64,000 nucleotides of DNA from Maritalea sp051251695 (GCF_051251695.1 NZ_JBPOEU010000013.1:1-64000); one strand, 5' to 3'. Numbered from the stretch's first letter, positions 34,951 through 44,034 are shown. Numbers and translations are program-made. The notes: generated by a model not told the origin, from the sequence alone.

Positions 34951-35185
34951 TAAGTTGCAATTTGTGCGCAACCACATTCAGCAGAAGAATTATTCTATGC
35001 GTTGATGTATATTACAAAGAGTAACAAATTGACCGTTATCGGCCTAGCCGCGGTCGAAATTCGGCATCAACAGCCAGGGACGCGAGCATCTTGGATGTCT
35101 CTTGGCCTGATAAATGGGTATGGCGGCTCCTCAGCTTAAACTGATGTGGAGCATCGAACTTTAGTGGTAGGCGAGAGCGTTTCTG

Positions 35186-35806
35186 TCAGCCCCAACTATA
35201 GTTGAAACTAACACTTATCCGCTCTTGTTCTGCCATGTTCATAGGCACTTCATGGCGCAGCCAACTTTCCCAAAGCAAAATATCGCTCACTTCTGGTGCA
35301 ACATAAATAAAGCTACGCATTTCTTTTCGAGCATCGCTCGTTCGGGTCGGCGCTGCCATCATCATGGCCGAACGTGGGTCTTCGAACTTGATCGCACTTG
35401 CCCCCTTGGGCATCGCGACATATGTGGTGCCACTAATCACGCTATGGGGATGAATATGGGATGTGTGAATACCACCCTCAGGCAGAATGTTAATCCACAA
35501 ACTGTCCAACTTGAGCGGTTTGTTATCAAGATTAAACTCAAGATCTTGGGCGAATGCGGCGACGTGCTTGTCGAGTATTTCTATCAAATCCTTGAAGATC
35601 GGAAACCGCCAAGGAAGGTCATCTAGTGAGGCATAGCTGGTGTAACCGGGAAAATCATTTTCCTCACACCATTTCTGTCCAGCCTCATCATCGTCGGCAA
35701 TCGACAGACAGGTGGCTTCAAGTTCGTCTGGATCCAGCGTTTTGCCCAATCCCGAAAGGGCCGCGCGATAAAGACGAGTAACAAAGAGAGAATCAATTTT
35801 TGACAT
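35186..35806 (-). CDS. Putative 2OG-Fe(II) oxygenase (TIGR02466-like)
   Basis: This 206-residue protein shows the double-stranded beta-helix pattern of TIGR02466 putative 2-oxoglutarate/Fe(II) oxygenases. LWINILPEGGIHTSHIHPHS carries the proximal His ligand, and VISGTTYVAMPKGASAIKFEDPR and LLWESWLRHEVPMNMAEQ follow with the distal His and the oxoglutarate-anchoring region (RISVSFNY). It probably hydroxylates a protein or small molecule; the substrate is unknown. It lies 110 bases downstream of the Hsp70-like gene on the same strand and might be cotranscribed with it. Confidence 0.78.
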   Translation of the reverse strand: MSKIDSLFVTRLYRAALSGLGKTLDPDELEATCLSIADDDEAGQKWCEENDFPGYTSYASLDDLPWRFPIFKDLIEILDKHVAAFAQDLEFNLDNKPLKLDSLWINILPEGGIHTSHIHPHSVISGTTYVAMPKGASAIKFEDPRSAMMMAAPTRTSDARKEMRSFIYVAPEVSDILLWESWLRHEVPMNMAEQERISVSFNYSWG

Positions 35807-35916
35807 AAGTTCTTCTTAACTTAACGCGGTGCTTGAGGCGAGGGTGCCAAACTGCAAATGAAATCTAACAAGTTGAATTTGCAATCTAGTCCTGAATCTG
35901 AGTCAAAATCATATTC

Positions 35917-37248
35917 TCAACGGGTAAACTGAGACTTGTTTGCTGCATTTGCAAGCCATGGGGAAACGTCATCCTCTAGTCCAATTAGGGAGAGGCCGAT
36001 TGCTACAGATTGAAATTGATTGCCGCCAGCCAGTTTGTGAATGCCAAACCTGTCGGCGAATATCTTTTTAACGGCAGGTATAAATGAACTACCTCCGGTC
36101 AGGAACACATTATCAATATCAGTGTCATCTAGACCCGTGCTTTCCAACAAGCTGTCAACTTTGCTCGCTATCTGGGCGATGTCTGGTGAAATCCAGTGGT
36201 TGAAGTCTTCCACTGCGATGGTTTCATCTATGTCTATGTCGCCCAGCTTGAGTTGAAGTTTTGCTGTACTGTTGGAGGAGAGCTGCGTCTTCGCGCTGGA
36301 AACAGCGCTGTAAATGTCAAATCCCCGGTCATCTACTATGGTTTCGATCAAGGCTTCAATCTGCTCGGGTTTTGTTGCTGCTTTTTCCAATTCGCGCAAC
36401 GCACGAATGGTTTCTGGAGACTTTAAAAGGGCGAGTTGATGCCATTTCGCAAACTGCGTGTAATAGTGCTTTGGCATTTCAAGTAGTTTATTGAATGAGC
36501 GATATTGGCCGTATTTCCCCAACTTAGGAGAAATGACGGCGTCAATGATGCGATAGTCAAATCGGTCGCCTGCAATGCCAATGCCGGCATACCCAATTGG
36601 GTGGGCAACGGTTCGTCCGCCAGTCTTTTCGAACTTTATGATCGAGAAATCGCTTGTGCCGCCACCAAAGTCACCAACCAAAACGGTGGCATCGTTTTTC
36701 AAACGACGTGCGTAACTATAGGCGGCACCAACTGGTTCATAAACATGCTTAGGTGTTGGAAACCCCGCTTTTGCATAGCCCGCTTCATATCGCGTCATGG
36801 CCAAAGCGTCATCTGGTGCGCTTCCTACAAATGCAACAGGGCGTCCTGAGATAAAACTCGTCCCCAAATTTTCTAGTGCGTCGCTGGTGTCTTTCACAGC
36901 GCATTGCAAAAACGAGGCAAGTAAATCCTCAAACTTATAAGGCGTGCCAAATATCCGGGTTTCTTCAAACAATCTGCTGGCAGCGTGGCTTTTTATTGAC
37001 TGAATAAAACGAACGTCATTTGCGCTCGTAAGGTAGGCTTCGATCGCCTCTGCCCCGCCATTGACTTCGATATCGTGACGGCCACCACCATCTTGCTTCT
37101 GAAAGCAAAGGATTGATCTGTAAACGTCAGATGCATCCGCTTCGGCACCGAACTGAATTGTACGCACGTTGGCGTGGGCGTCGGCTAATGCAATCACTGT
37201 ATTCGATGTGCCAAAGTCTATGCCGATTGATGAAGCGATTTGGGCCAT
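35917..37248 (-). CDS. Hsp70 family protein (YegD-like)
   Basis: This 443-residue protein has an actin-like ATPase domain with phosphate loop 1 SIGIDFGTSNTVIALAD, phosphate loop 2 VLVGDFGGGTSDFSII and adenosine motif NVFLTGGSSFIPAVKKIF. It lacks the DnaK substrate-binding and lid domains, as in the E. coli YegD type of about 450 residues. The role of YegD-like proteins is not settled; a specialised chaperone function is inferred. The start MAQIASSIGID is well placed. The gene diverges from the porin gene across 450 bases. Confidence 0.88.
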   Translation of the reverse strand: MAQIASSIGIDFGTSNTVIALADAHANVRTIQFGAEADASDVYRSILCFQKQDGGGRHDIEVNGGAEAIEAYLTSANDVRFIQSIKSHAASRLFEETRIFGTPYKFEDLLASFLQCAVKDTSDALENLGTSFISGRPVAFVGSAPDDALAMTRYEAGYAKAGFPTPKHVYEPVGAAYSYARRLKNDATVLVGDFGGGTSDFSIIKFEKTGGRTVAHPIGYAGIGIAGDRFDYRIIDAVISPKLGKYGQYRSFNKLLEMPKHYYTQFAKWHQLALLKSPETIRALRELEKAATKPEQIEALIETIVDDRGFDIYSAVSSAKTQLSSNSTAKLQLKLGDIDIDETIAVEDFNHWISPDIAQIASKVDSLLESTGLDDTDIDNVFLTGGSSFIPAVKKIFADRFGIHKLAGGNQFQSVAIGLSLIGLEDDVSPWLANAANKSQFTR

Positions 37249-37697
37249 GGGGACTTCCAGATACTAAGTTAAAATTTATGCACAAGCACGAGCAGGCGGG
37301 GATGTGTTTTTAGCTAACTGGGCGCCACGGTCAACACCCAATCATCGTGTCTTTGTGGCTAATTGCAGACCAAATAAACCTAACGTCATATTAACGGGGC
37401 GTTGCGGGGTCGCAATCTGCACTGCAATAATTGCCGGATGATGCATGTTGCTACCGCCGTGGCGTGCATTATGTGTTCAAAATGCAACAGCGAACCCCCA
37501 AGCGTGTTGTAGGAATGTTTCTGTGCTTGAATGTTTAGAGCGGATGAGTAGTTTGGCTAAGCGAATCCATGCATGGAATCGTTTGTCGGTCGCAACCGCG
37601 GCGTCAAACACACCATCTACAATAAGTGTGGCCGCGTTACGACAAACCACCGGTAAAATCCGGTCAATCTACTAACTGATTTTTGGAGGTCAGTACT
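37249..37697. other. Divergent regulatory region of Hsp70-like and porin genes
   Basis: No gene is visible in these 449 bases. A small hairpin ACCGG-TAAAAT-CCGGT (37649-37664) lies in the presumed porin 5' leader. A strong GGAGGT ribosome-binding site (37685-37690) precedes the porin ATG. The long leader is typical of heavily expressed, stability-regulated porin mRNAs. Confidence 0.5.
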
Positions 37698-38918
37698 ATG
37701 AAAATTAAGAGCCTTCTACTTGGTTCCGCAGCAGCTTTGGCACTTGGCACAAGCGCACAAGCAGCTGATCCGATCGCAGTCGCACTAGACACTTGCGATC
37801 TATTGAACATCACTGGTTTGACTATTTCTTCTGAAACAAACTGCTTGAAATTCTCAGGCGAAGTTTCTTACGAATGGAAATATGGCAACTACGATTTGGA
37901 CACTGCTTCTGCAGGCGTTCAAAACACTTCTGGCGACCTTGACTGGCATTTGAAAGCTGTTGCAACTGCAGACAGCGATTTCGGTCCAGCAATGGCTGTT
38001 ATTAAGATTTCTGAAAAAGAAGACGATACATCACGCACCGGTGGTGCTGCAGGTGTAGCTCCAGCAACTTTGACCGCAACTGCTAATGATGTTGTGTTGG
38101 AAGAAGGCTATGTTGGTATCGGCGACGCTTCTTCAGTTGTTCTTTATGCTGGTAAAAAAGGCTCAGTTGCTAAAGAAGACGACGACGAAACATTTACAGC
38201 AATCTTCGCTCTTGACTCACTTGGTCTATCTGGCGATGCAGCTGGTTCTGACGAAGGTCTAGCACTTGGCGGCGGCGTTGCAACTGGTGGTTATGTTGTT
38301 CAAATGTCTGCAAGCCTTGGTGATGGCGTAAACGCTGTTGTTGCTCTTGAAGATCTTGGTACAGTGAACAATGCTTCTTTGGTTGGCGCTATCGGTGTTA
38401 AGCAAGATTGGGGCACTGCACACGCTACGTTCATTCTTGACGATCTAATTCAAGCTGCAAACGTATGGTCACTTCATACTGGTGCAACTTTCAATGTTGA
38501 CACAGTGAGCTTCCGTGCTGCTTTCGAAACAGCTAGCGATAGCACATGGTCAGCTTTGCTTTCTGGTAAAGCAACATTTGACATGTTCACATTGGCAGCT
38601 GGCGTTGAATTCGATAACGCAAGCCAGTGGGAAGCTGCTGTTTCAGGCGTAGCTAAAGTTGATGACACTACTACATTGACTATTGCTGGTCGTTTCGACG
38701 ACAACAACGACTGGGATGTTGCTTTGAAAGGCGCGTTTAAAGTATCTGATACTTTGACTGCTTCTGCTAAAGTTAACTTCGACGAAGCAAGTGTTACCAA
38801 ATTCGAGGGTGACATTGACTGGATGCCAGGTGGCGGTGCTACTGTTAATGTTGGCTTCAATGCTGACAGCACAGGTCAAACAACTGTTTCTACAAAATTC
38901 AAGAAAACATTCGAATAG
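37698..38918 (+). CDS. Outer-membrane porin (alphaproteobacterial type)
   Basis: This 406-residue protein has a signal peptide (LLLGSAAALALGTSAQA) followed by a mature beta-barrel of alternating short strands ending in the C-terminal phenylalanine-containing KKTFE. The N-terminal CDLLNITGLTI and CLKFSGEVSYEW resemble the alphaproteobacterial porin family (PF02530-like), in which two cysteines are conserved. GGAGGT lies 7 bases before the ATG at 37698; an upstream in-frame codon at 37683 overlaps the ribosome-binding site. Codons strongly favour GCT, GTT and GAA, unlike neighbouring genes, as expected for one of the most abundant proteins. It forms a trimeric channel for small hydrophilic solutes. 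Confidence 0.82.
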   Translation: MKIKSLLLGSAAALALGTSAQAADPIAVALDTCDLLNITGLTISSETNCLKFSGEVSYEWKYGNYDLDTASAGVQNTSGDLDWHLKAVATADSDFGPAMAVIKISEKEDDTSRTGGAAGVAPATLTATANDVVLEEGYVGIGDASSVVLYAGKKGSVAKEDDDETFTAIFALDSLGLSGDAAGSDEGLALGGGVATGGYVVQMSASLGDGVNAVVALEDLGTVNNASLVGAIGVKQDWGTAHATFILDDLIQAANVWSLHTGATFNVDTVSFRAAFETASDSTWSALLSGKATFDMFTLAAGVEFDNASQWEAAVSGVAKVDDTTTLTIAGRFDDNNDWDVALKGAFKVSDTLTASAKVNFDEASVTKFEGDIDWMPGGGATVNVGFNADSTGQTTVSTKFKKTFE

Positions 38919-38950
38919 TCCTTTAGGGCAATTTGATTTTGAGTTTGAGA

Positions 38951-38977
38951 AAGCCCGGCATAAGCCGGGCTTTTTTT
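38951..38977 (+). terminator. Intrinsic terminator after porin gene
   Basis: AAGCCCGGC and GCCGGGCTT form a perfect 9-bp stem with an ATAA loop, followed by a run of T residues, starting 32 bases after the porin stop. Confidence 0.95.
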
Positions 38978-39180
38978 GTGTCTAGTGGGAACCGAACACG
39001 AAATTGTTGACAGTCCACTTGATTGTCAGAAAATGCTGGTACGAAAAGTATTTGTGCTTAAGATTCTTTCCCAACCGAATGTGTCAACAAGTTAAGCGGG
39101 CGGCGGCTTGATTGATACAGAACTGCACCAGCTGCGGTAAATTGTACGAATTTGATGCGCCCAGCGGAGTAGCTTGCCAA

Positions 39181-42100
39181 ATGGGATCGATAAAACGTGT
39201 GAAATGGTTCACTCTGCTGATTGCGGGGGTGCTAACCATTGGTGTGGGCAGTGCTGTAGCTGTTTGGCAAACACAGGCATATGTTGAAGCCGAACTCAAC
39301 GCTGGCGTCAGCGAAAAGCTCCACAAGTTTGGGCATAAATGGACTAGCGTCGATGTTGTGGGCCGCGATGTCACAATTTCTGGTCTAAGCACCAACACTG
39401 CTGAAATTGATGAAATCACCAAACTTGTAGCCGCGCATAATGGTGTTCGTAGTGTCAGTTTAGATATTCAAGTTGCACCAAAGATGGAGCCCTTCAAACT
39501 CTCGCTTTCCCAAGACGGCAAGTCTCGTTCAATGGTTGGCGGTATGCCAAATGATCACGTGACCAAACAAGTCACAGATTGGTTTGGAGAGGGCGACGTG
39601 TCTTTGGCGTTGGCGTCAGGCAGCCCCAGACCAAGTGATTGGCGCGATGCAAGTCAGTTTGCAATTCGGCTGTTGCAGCATTTTGATCAGGGCAATGTAG
39701 AAGTTGAAGGCCTGACCGTTTCCATGGCGGGACGGGCTAAAGACCATGACGCCTACCACACTCTTGATGTTGTGTTTGGGGCTGGGTTTCCGGACAATTT
39801 GGTGCGTGGCAGTGGTGAGATTATTCCGCCGCTCGTAGCTCCGTATGAGCTGTCAGGTCAAAAAAGCTCGCAAGGTAATTTGTCTCTTGAAGGAAATGTT
39901 CACTCACAGCCAGCAAAAGCAGAATTAAGGGAAGCTGGGTTAGACGTTGCAAACTTACAAATCAGTTCAGGCGCACCGAAAGACTTTGAGAACTCTTTGG
40001 GTTTGCTCGTGAAATCGCTTGATGAGCTTTTGAATGGCGAATTCTCGATCTCTGATGACCGCATACAAATTCAAGGTGAAGTGCCGAACTTTGAGGTTTA
40101 TGACGATGTTAGCGGGTTGGGTGACCAACTGGGTGCATTCAATGTAACGGTAAATCTCGAGAGGCCAGTAATCCAGCCATTTACATTGAAGCTTGAGTTG
40201 CGCGATCAACAAATGGTTGTTTCGGGGTATGTGCCCAGCGAAGAAGGTTTGGCCAAACTGCAAATGGCATCAATGCCAGTAGACGTGTCTAAAGTCAGAG
40301 TAGCCCGCGGTGCGCCAGAGCAATTTGAAACTGCCACCGAAATGTTAGTGGATGCATTAGGCCATTTATATGATGGTGCTTCGGCAGAGATCGAAGATCA
40401 AAAAATTGTTGTGCAAGGAAAAGCAATTACACCGCAGGACTTTTTGGCGCTCCAAGAAAAGTTTGGCACCCAAATCCCGGACGGATATGACCTCGCCATA
40501 GCCAGCATCGAACTGCCGACCGTGTCGCCATATTCCTGGTCTCTGACCAAAGAGACGACAGATCGAGTTCGGATGGCCGGATATTCGCCATCAAAACAAT
40601 TCAACTCCCAAGTTTTGCAGCAGCTTAATGGCGTTAAGTTGATGGATGAGACTTTGCCAGCCATCGGGCAACCGGCTGAATTTGAAACGGTAGCAATTGC
40701 GAGCGCCGCTGCTTCAAACCATATGGTTGAAGGGCAGGTAATCCTGAATGATGGGCAATGGTCCCTTGCTTCGACGATTGCCAATAAAGAGATGAAAAAC
40801 AACATCTTTACAGAGTTTTCTAATAAAGGGATTAAAGTTGAAAGTTGGCAAGCCCAATTCACAGAACTAGCGCCACCTGTAGCAAAACCGTATCGATTTA
40901 GTGCCGTTTGGACCAATGAAGCTGAATTTTCGTTTGATGGTTATGTGCCAAATGAAGATCTGCAATTGCTTCTTTTGGGCATGGGCACTTCAAACGTCAG
41001 CCTAGCGAGTGGCGAACCTGATCGTTTTGAAGAAATCGCCAATATTGGCATTTCTGCACTTCAACAATTGGAAGAAGGTGAGTTTGGTTTTGACGGCGAA
41101 CGTTGGCATATTTCGGGTACGGCAACCGATACGCAAACAGTAGAAAAAATCAAAAATGACCTAGGCGATTTTACGGCTGATGGTTCCGGTTGGACCATTG
41201 AGTTGACTGCGCGGATTGTTCCGGTGGTCCCATATATTTGGTCCGCACAGAAATCCAAAGACGCCGACATTGTCGTCAGTGGTTATGCACCGGAACAGGC
41301 TGTGATCGACGAATGGATGGCATTGCCCAATGTATCTGGGCAACCAAAAATTGGTGTTGGTGCGCCTGACGAGTTTCAATCCCGTGCGAACGTTGCGCTA
41401 AGTAGTTTGCAGGAACTAGAAACAGGACGCGCCAGTCTTTCTGGGAATACCTGGTCGCTGATTGGTCGTGCTAAATCTGATCAAGCCCTTGAAAATATGA
41501 TGAAAATTTTGACGCCGTTCAGCTCGTCATTCCGACTGGATGTTCATGTTGTACAACCGATAGACCAACTCATCTTTTCAGCCGAACAGACAGAAAACGG
41601 TCTAATATCATATACCGGATATTTGGATGACCCCTTGTCGTGGAAGAAAACGCCGGACAATAGAGCGCTGTTCATTGGAAAAGTAATTGAAGAGCGTGAG
41701 CCATTTGTCGCACGGATCGAAAACGGTCTAGCCGCCGTCCAGATGTTAAACTTCGGACGCCTTTCGTATGATGGGACCGCTTGGAAAATTGAAGGTGAGG
41801 TCGCTGACAAAGCGATTGCAGCGGCGGTGAAACTAACGCTCGGTGACGACGAAGATCCTGTTTGGATGGTGAACTTGTCCAACGCAGAAGTCAAAGCGAA
41901 AGCAAAAGCCGAAGCGGACGAGAAGGAACGTATGGAAGCAGAAGCCAAAGCGAAGGCTGATGCAGAGGAAAGTGCGCGCATTGAAGCTGAAACAAAAGCA
42001 ATAGCCGCCGAAGAAGCAAGATTGGAAGCCGAAGCCAGGGCTAAGGCAGAGGCAGAGGCTGAGGCTGAAGAGAAGTTGCGCTTGGAGGCTGAAACGCAGG

Positions 42101-43095
42101 CAATAGCTGCCGAAAAGGCAAGGCTGGAAGCTGAAGCAAAAGCAAAGGCAAAAGCCGAGGCAGAAGTGCAGGCAGAAGCCGCAGCGCAGGCAGAAACTGA
42201 GGCTAAGGAAAAGGCCGAAACCGAAGAGAAGTTACGCCTGGAGGCTGAAGCAAACGCCGAGGAAAAATCACGTTTGGAATCTGAGGCCAAGGCAAAAGCC
42301 CAGGCTGAGGAAAATGCGCGTTTAGGAGCTGAAGCCAAGGCAAAAGCTGAAGCGGACGAAAAAGCGAAGCAAAGCGAAATCGGTCTCAATTTTACGTGGA
42401 GCGCGAAGAAGGCTGGCTCTGGTTTTGAAATGCTTGGCAACGTGCCTGACCCAAGTGCGCGTTACAGCTTGCAGCTAGCAGTTGGTGCAGCGGAAACTCC
42501 GTCGCTTGACGTTGCAGCTGGTGCGCCTGATCGATTTTTATCAAATGCGCTTACCGGCATATTGGCATTAGAACATTTGGACGAGGGTGAAGTTACCTAC
42601 AGCAAAGGGGCGTGGGAATTGTCTGGTGCGACAAGTGATTTTGTTTCAAGAGACAAATCATTGGCCAGCCTAACAACCTCTCCGGGCGATTGGGTGGTCA
42701 ACATCAAAACGCCGCCAGCACATTTGATATGTGGTGAGATAATCGCTGATTTGGTTAAGCAGAAAGCGATTTCGTTTCAGAGCGGCAGCGCGAAACTAGA
42801 CAATGCATCGACAAATACATTGGGTGAAATTGCAAAGAACTTACAAATTTGTCCCAAAACATTCGTAGAGGTCGAAGGCCATACAGACTCTGACGGCCCC
42901 GCCGACGCAAATTTAACGCTTTCGGTGATGCGTGCGGAGCGTGTGGTAGATGAATTGGTCGAGCTTGGCGTGGATGCTGGCCGTATCTTTGCAATCGGTT
43001 ACGGGGAAAGCCTTCCCATTGCATCAAACGATAACAGAGCTGGAAAAAAAGAGAACCGGCGCATAGTATTTGCAGTGCGCGAGGCTGTAGAGTAG
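39181..43095 (+). CDS. Giant repeat-containing OmpA-family protein
   Basis: This protein of about 1304 residues starts with a membrane anchor (KWFTLLIAGVLTIGVGSAVAVW) and a BON-like segment. About eight copies of a repeat of 100-120 residues follow. Each has an opening PYxWSxxK-like strand, a GYxP turn, an SGAPDxF helix start and a closing WxLSGxA strand. Repeats begin near 39490, 39838, 40174, 40525, 40885, 41228, 41563 and 42385. A coiled coil of about 165 residues, almost only Ala, Glu, Lys and Asp, lies between repeats 7 and 8. A C-terminal OmpA peptidoglycan-binding domain (VEGHTDSDGPADANLTLSVMRA, GYGESLPI) ends the chain. It probably spans the periplasm from inner membrane to cell wall. 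The ATG at 39181 is preferred; a TTG at 39112 would add a CTSCGK stretch. Confidence 0.85.
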   Translation: MGSIKRVKWFTLLIAGVLTIGVGSAVAVWQTQAYVEAELNAGVSEKLHKFGHKWTSVDVVGRDVTISGLSTNTAEIDEITKLVAAHNGVRSVSLDIQVAPKMEPFKLSLSQDGKSRSMVGGMPNDHVTKQVTDWFGEGDVSLALASGSPRPSDWRDASQFAIRLLQHFDQGNVEVEGLTVSMAGRAKDHDAYHTLDVVFGAGFPDNLVRGSGEIIPPLVAPYELSGQKSSQGNLSLEGNVHSQPAKAELREAGLDVANLQISSGAPKDFENSLGLLVKSLDELLNGEFSISDDRIQIQGEVPNFEVYDDVSGLGDQLGAFNVTVNLERPVIQPFTLKLELRDQQMVVSGYVPSEEGLAKLQMASMPVDVSKVRVARGAPEQFETATEMLVDALGHLYDGASAEIEDQKIVVQGKAITPQDFLALQEKFGTQIPDGYDLAIASIELPTVSPYSWSLTKETTDRVRMAGYSPSKQFNSQVLQQLNGVKLMDETLPAIGQPAEFETVAIASAAASNHMVEGQVILNDGQWSLASTIANKEMKNNIFTEFSNKGIKVESWQAQFTELAPPVAKPYRFSAVWTNEAEFSFDGYVPNEDLQLLLLGMGTSNVSLASGEPDRFEEIANIGISALQQLEEGEFGFDGERWHISGTATDTQTVEKIKNDLGDFTADGSGWTIELTARIVPVVPYIWSAQKSKDADIVVSGYAPEQAVIDEWMALPNVSGQPKIGVGAPDEFQSRANVALSSLQELETGRASLSGNTWSLIGRAKSDQALENMMKILTPFSSSFRLDVHVVQPIDQLIFSAEQTENGLISYTGYLDDPLSWKKTPDNRALFIGKVIEEREPFVARIENGLAAVQMLNFGRLSYDGTAWKIEGEVADKAIAAAVKLTLGDDEDPVWMVNLSNAEVKAKAKAEADEKERMEAEAKAKADAEESARIEAETKAIAAEEARLEAEARAKAEAEAEAEEKLRLEAETQAIAAEKARLEAEAKAKAKAEAEVQAEAAAQAETEAKEKAETEEKLRLEAEANAEEKSRLESEAKAKAQAEENARLGAEAKAKAEADEKAKQSEIGLNFTWSAKKAGSGFEMLGNVPDPSARYSLQLAVGAAETPSLDVAAGAPDRFLSNALTGILALEHLDEGEVTYSKGAWELSGATSDFVSRDKSLASLTTSPGDWVVNIKTPPAHLICGEIIADLVKQKAISFQSGSAKLDNASTNTLGEIAKNLQICPKTFVEVEGHTDSDGPADANLTLSVMRAERVVDELVELGVDAGRIFAIGYGESLPIASNDNRAGKKENRRIVFAVREAVE

Positions 43096-43120
43096 GGTTT
43101 GCCCACAAGGGGAGGTACAC

Positions 43121-43237
43121 ATGTTTTTTGAAACCATTGGATTTCTAATTTCTCAATATTGGCTATATTTGGCCATCGCTTTGGCGATCGGAATTCTAAC
43201 CGGTTGGATGAGTTATGCGTCCGAAGATAAACTATAA
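43121..43237 (+). CDS. 38-residue single-helix membrane protein
   Basis: This small gene has a near-perfect ribosome-binding site (AAGGGGAGGT) 5 bases before the ATG and encodes MFFETIGFLISQYWLYLAIA, then a Leu/Ile/Gly-rich helix and a polar end SYASEDKL. It begins 26 bases after the giant OmpA-family gene and ends 30 bases before the Lys/Ala-rich gene, in the same direction. Such a strong signal and tight spacing argue that it is expressed. It may help assemble or anchor the neighbouring envelope proteins. I recognise no family. Confidence 0.7.
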   Translation: MFFETIGFLISQYWLYLAIALAIGILTGWMSYASEDKL

Positions 43238-43266
43238 ATGCTGCTGACTGAACGAGGGAAACTGGT

Positions 43267-43965
43267 ATGAATGCACCACATCTAATTGAAATTGCGCTGC
43301 TAATGCTGGCAGCATTTCTTATCGGTTGTTTAATCGGATATTTTTTGCGCCGTTTGATGGGCGGTAACGCCCCTGCATCATCTCCATCAAATCAGGCAAC
43401 GGCCGCTTCCAGTTCTGTTGACAGCACGGTTGAGAAAACCAGCACCACAACGACCACCGACACCAAAGCTACAGCAAAAAAGGCTCCAGCAGCCAAAAAA
43501 CCAGTAGCCAAAAAGGTCGCGCCAGCAAAGTCGTCGGCTTCAAAAGTTGCAACTGCTAAACCTGCGGCCACTAAACCTGCTGCAGCGCGCAAGACTGCGC
43601 CTAAAAGCACAGCGATGGCGAAAAAAGCGACTGCACCAAAGGCTGCCGCTAAACCTACTTCGGCGACCAAACCAGCGGCTGCTAAGAAACCAACCGCAGC
43701 AAAAGCAACGGTGGCAACTGACGGCAAACCAGCGACCTTAACGGCTCCAAAAGGTGGCAAGAAGGACGATCTAAAAACAATCAAGGGTGTGGGACCCAAG
43801 ATTGAAGGCACCTTGAATAGCATGGGCATATATCACTATGACCAAGTCGCTTCATGGGGTGTTAAAGAGGTGAAGTGGGTTGATGAGGAACTGTCTTTTA
43901 AAGGTCGAATAGACCGCGAAAAGTGGGTTTCTCAAGCCAAGCAATTGGCCAAAGACGCAACATAG
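43267..43965 (+). CDS. Membrane-anchored Ala/Lys/Pro-rich protein with C-terminal HhH domain
   Basis: This 232-residue protein has one N-terminal membrane helix (ALLMLAAFLIGCLIGYFLRR), a central segment of about 120 residues made almost only of Ala, Lys, Pro and Thr (histone-H1-like), and a C-terminal helix-hairpin-helix domain (LKTIKGVGPKIEGTLNSMGI, then WVDEELSFKGRIDREKWVSQA). The same C-terminal domain is fused to NuoE and to other proteins in Hyphomicrobiales. The basic linker could cross the wall or touch DNA; which side of the membrane it faces is unclear. It is the third gene of the OmpA-family cluster. A terminator follows. Confidence 0.8.
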   Translation: MNAPHLIEIALLMLAAFLIGCLIGYFLRRLMGGNAPASSPSNQATAASSSVDSTVEKTSTTTTTDTKATAKKAPAAKKPVAKKVAPAKSSASKVATAKPAATKPAAARKTAPKSTAMAKKATAPKAAAKPTSATKPAAAKKPTAAKATVATDGKPATLTAPKGGKKDDLKTIKGVGPKIEGTLNSMGIYHYDQVASWGVKEVKWVDEELSFKGRIDREKWVSQAKQLAKDAT

Positions 43966-44000
43966 TCAATCAACTTCAAGTTTCGATTTTGAACAGTTTG

Positions 44001-44034
44001 GGCCGGAACCTTTTGGGGTTTCGGCCTTTATTTT
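44001..44034 (+). terminator. Intrinsic terminator after HhH-protein gene
   Basis: GGCCGGAACC and GGTTTCGGCC form a 10-bp stem with one G-U pair and a loop of TTTTGG, followed by a T-rich tract (TTTATTTT). It ends the OmpA-family cluster and overlaps the last bases of the convergent hydrolase gene. Confidence 0.85.

Larger units (their letters stand above)
33981..35185. other. 1.2-kb gene-poor region
   Basis: No gene with family resemblance is visible across about 1.2 kb. The region holds a 9-bp inverted repeat near 34102, a possible 51-codon frame at 34425, a three-copy 11-base tandem repeat near 34918, and a minus-strand frame of about 49 codons (near 35040-35185) ending LAVDAEFRPRLGR that could be a broken C-terminus. 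The segment could be decayed coding DNA between the amide operon and the oxygenase gene. Confidence 0.45.

Noticed and set aside
34094..37425. A 15-base identity (GTCGCAATCTGCACT) shared by 34096 and 37412 regions
   Set aside because: In a 64-kb window one or two chance 15-base matches are expected among all pairs of positions, and the flanks do not align.
42000..42380. Repetitive AGGCTGAAGC-like DNA considered as a tandem repeat element
   Set aside because: The repetition follows the coiled-coil protein composition in frame and is best explained by coding.
41544..42440. Long open frame (298 codons) on the minus strand inside the OmpA-family gene
   Set aside because: It is the antisense of the Ala/Glu/Lys coiled coil, giving Ser/Ala/Phe-rich low-complexity sequence without a start signal.
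43392..43829. Minus-strand frame within the Lys/Ala-rich gene
   Set aside because: Antisense shadow of low-complexity Ala/Lys codons; no plausible protein features.
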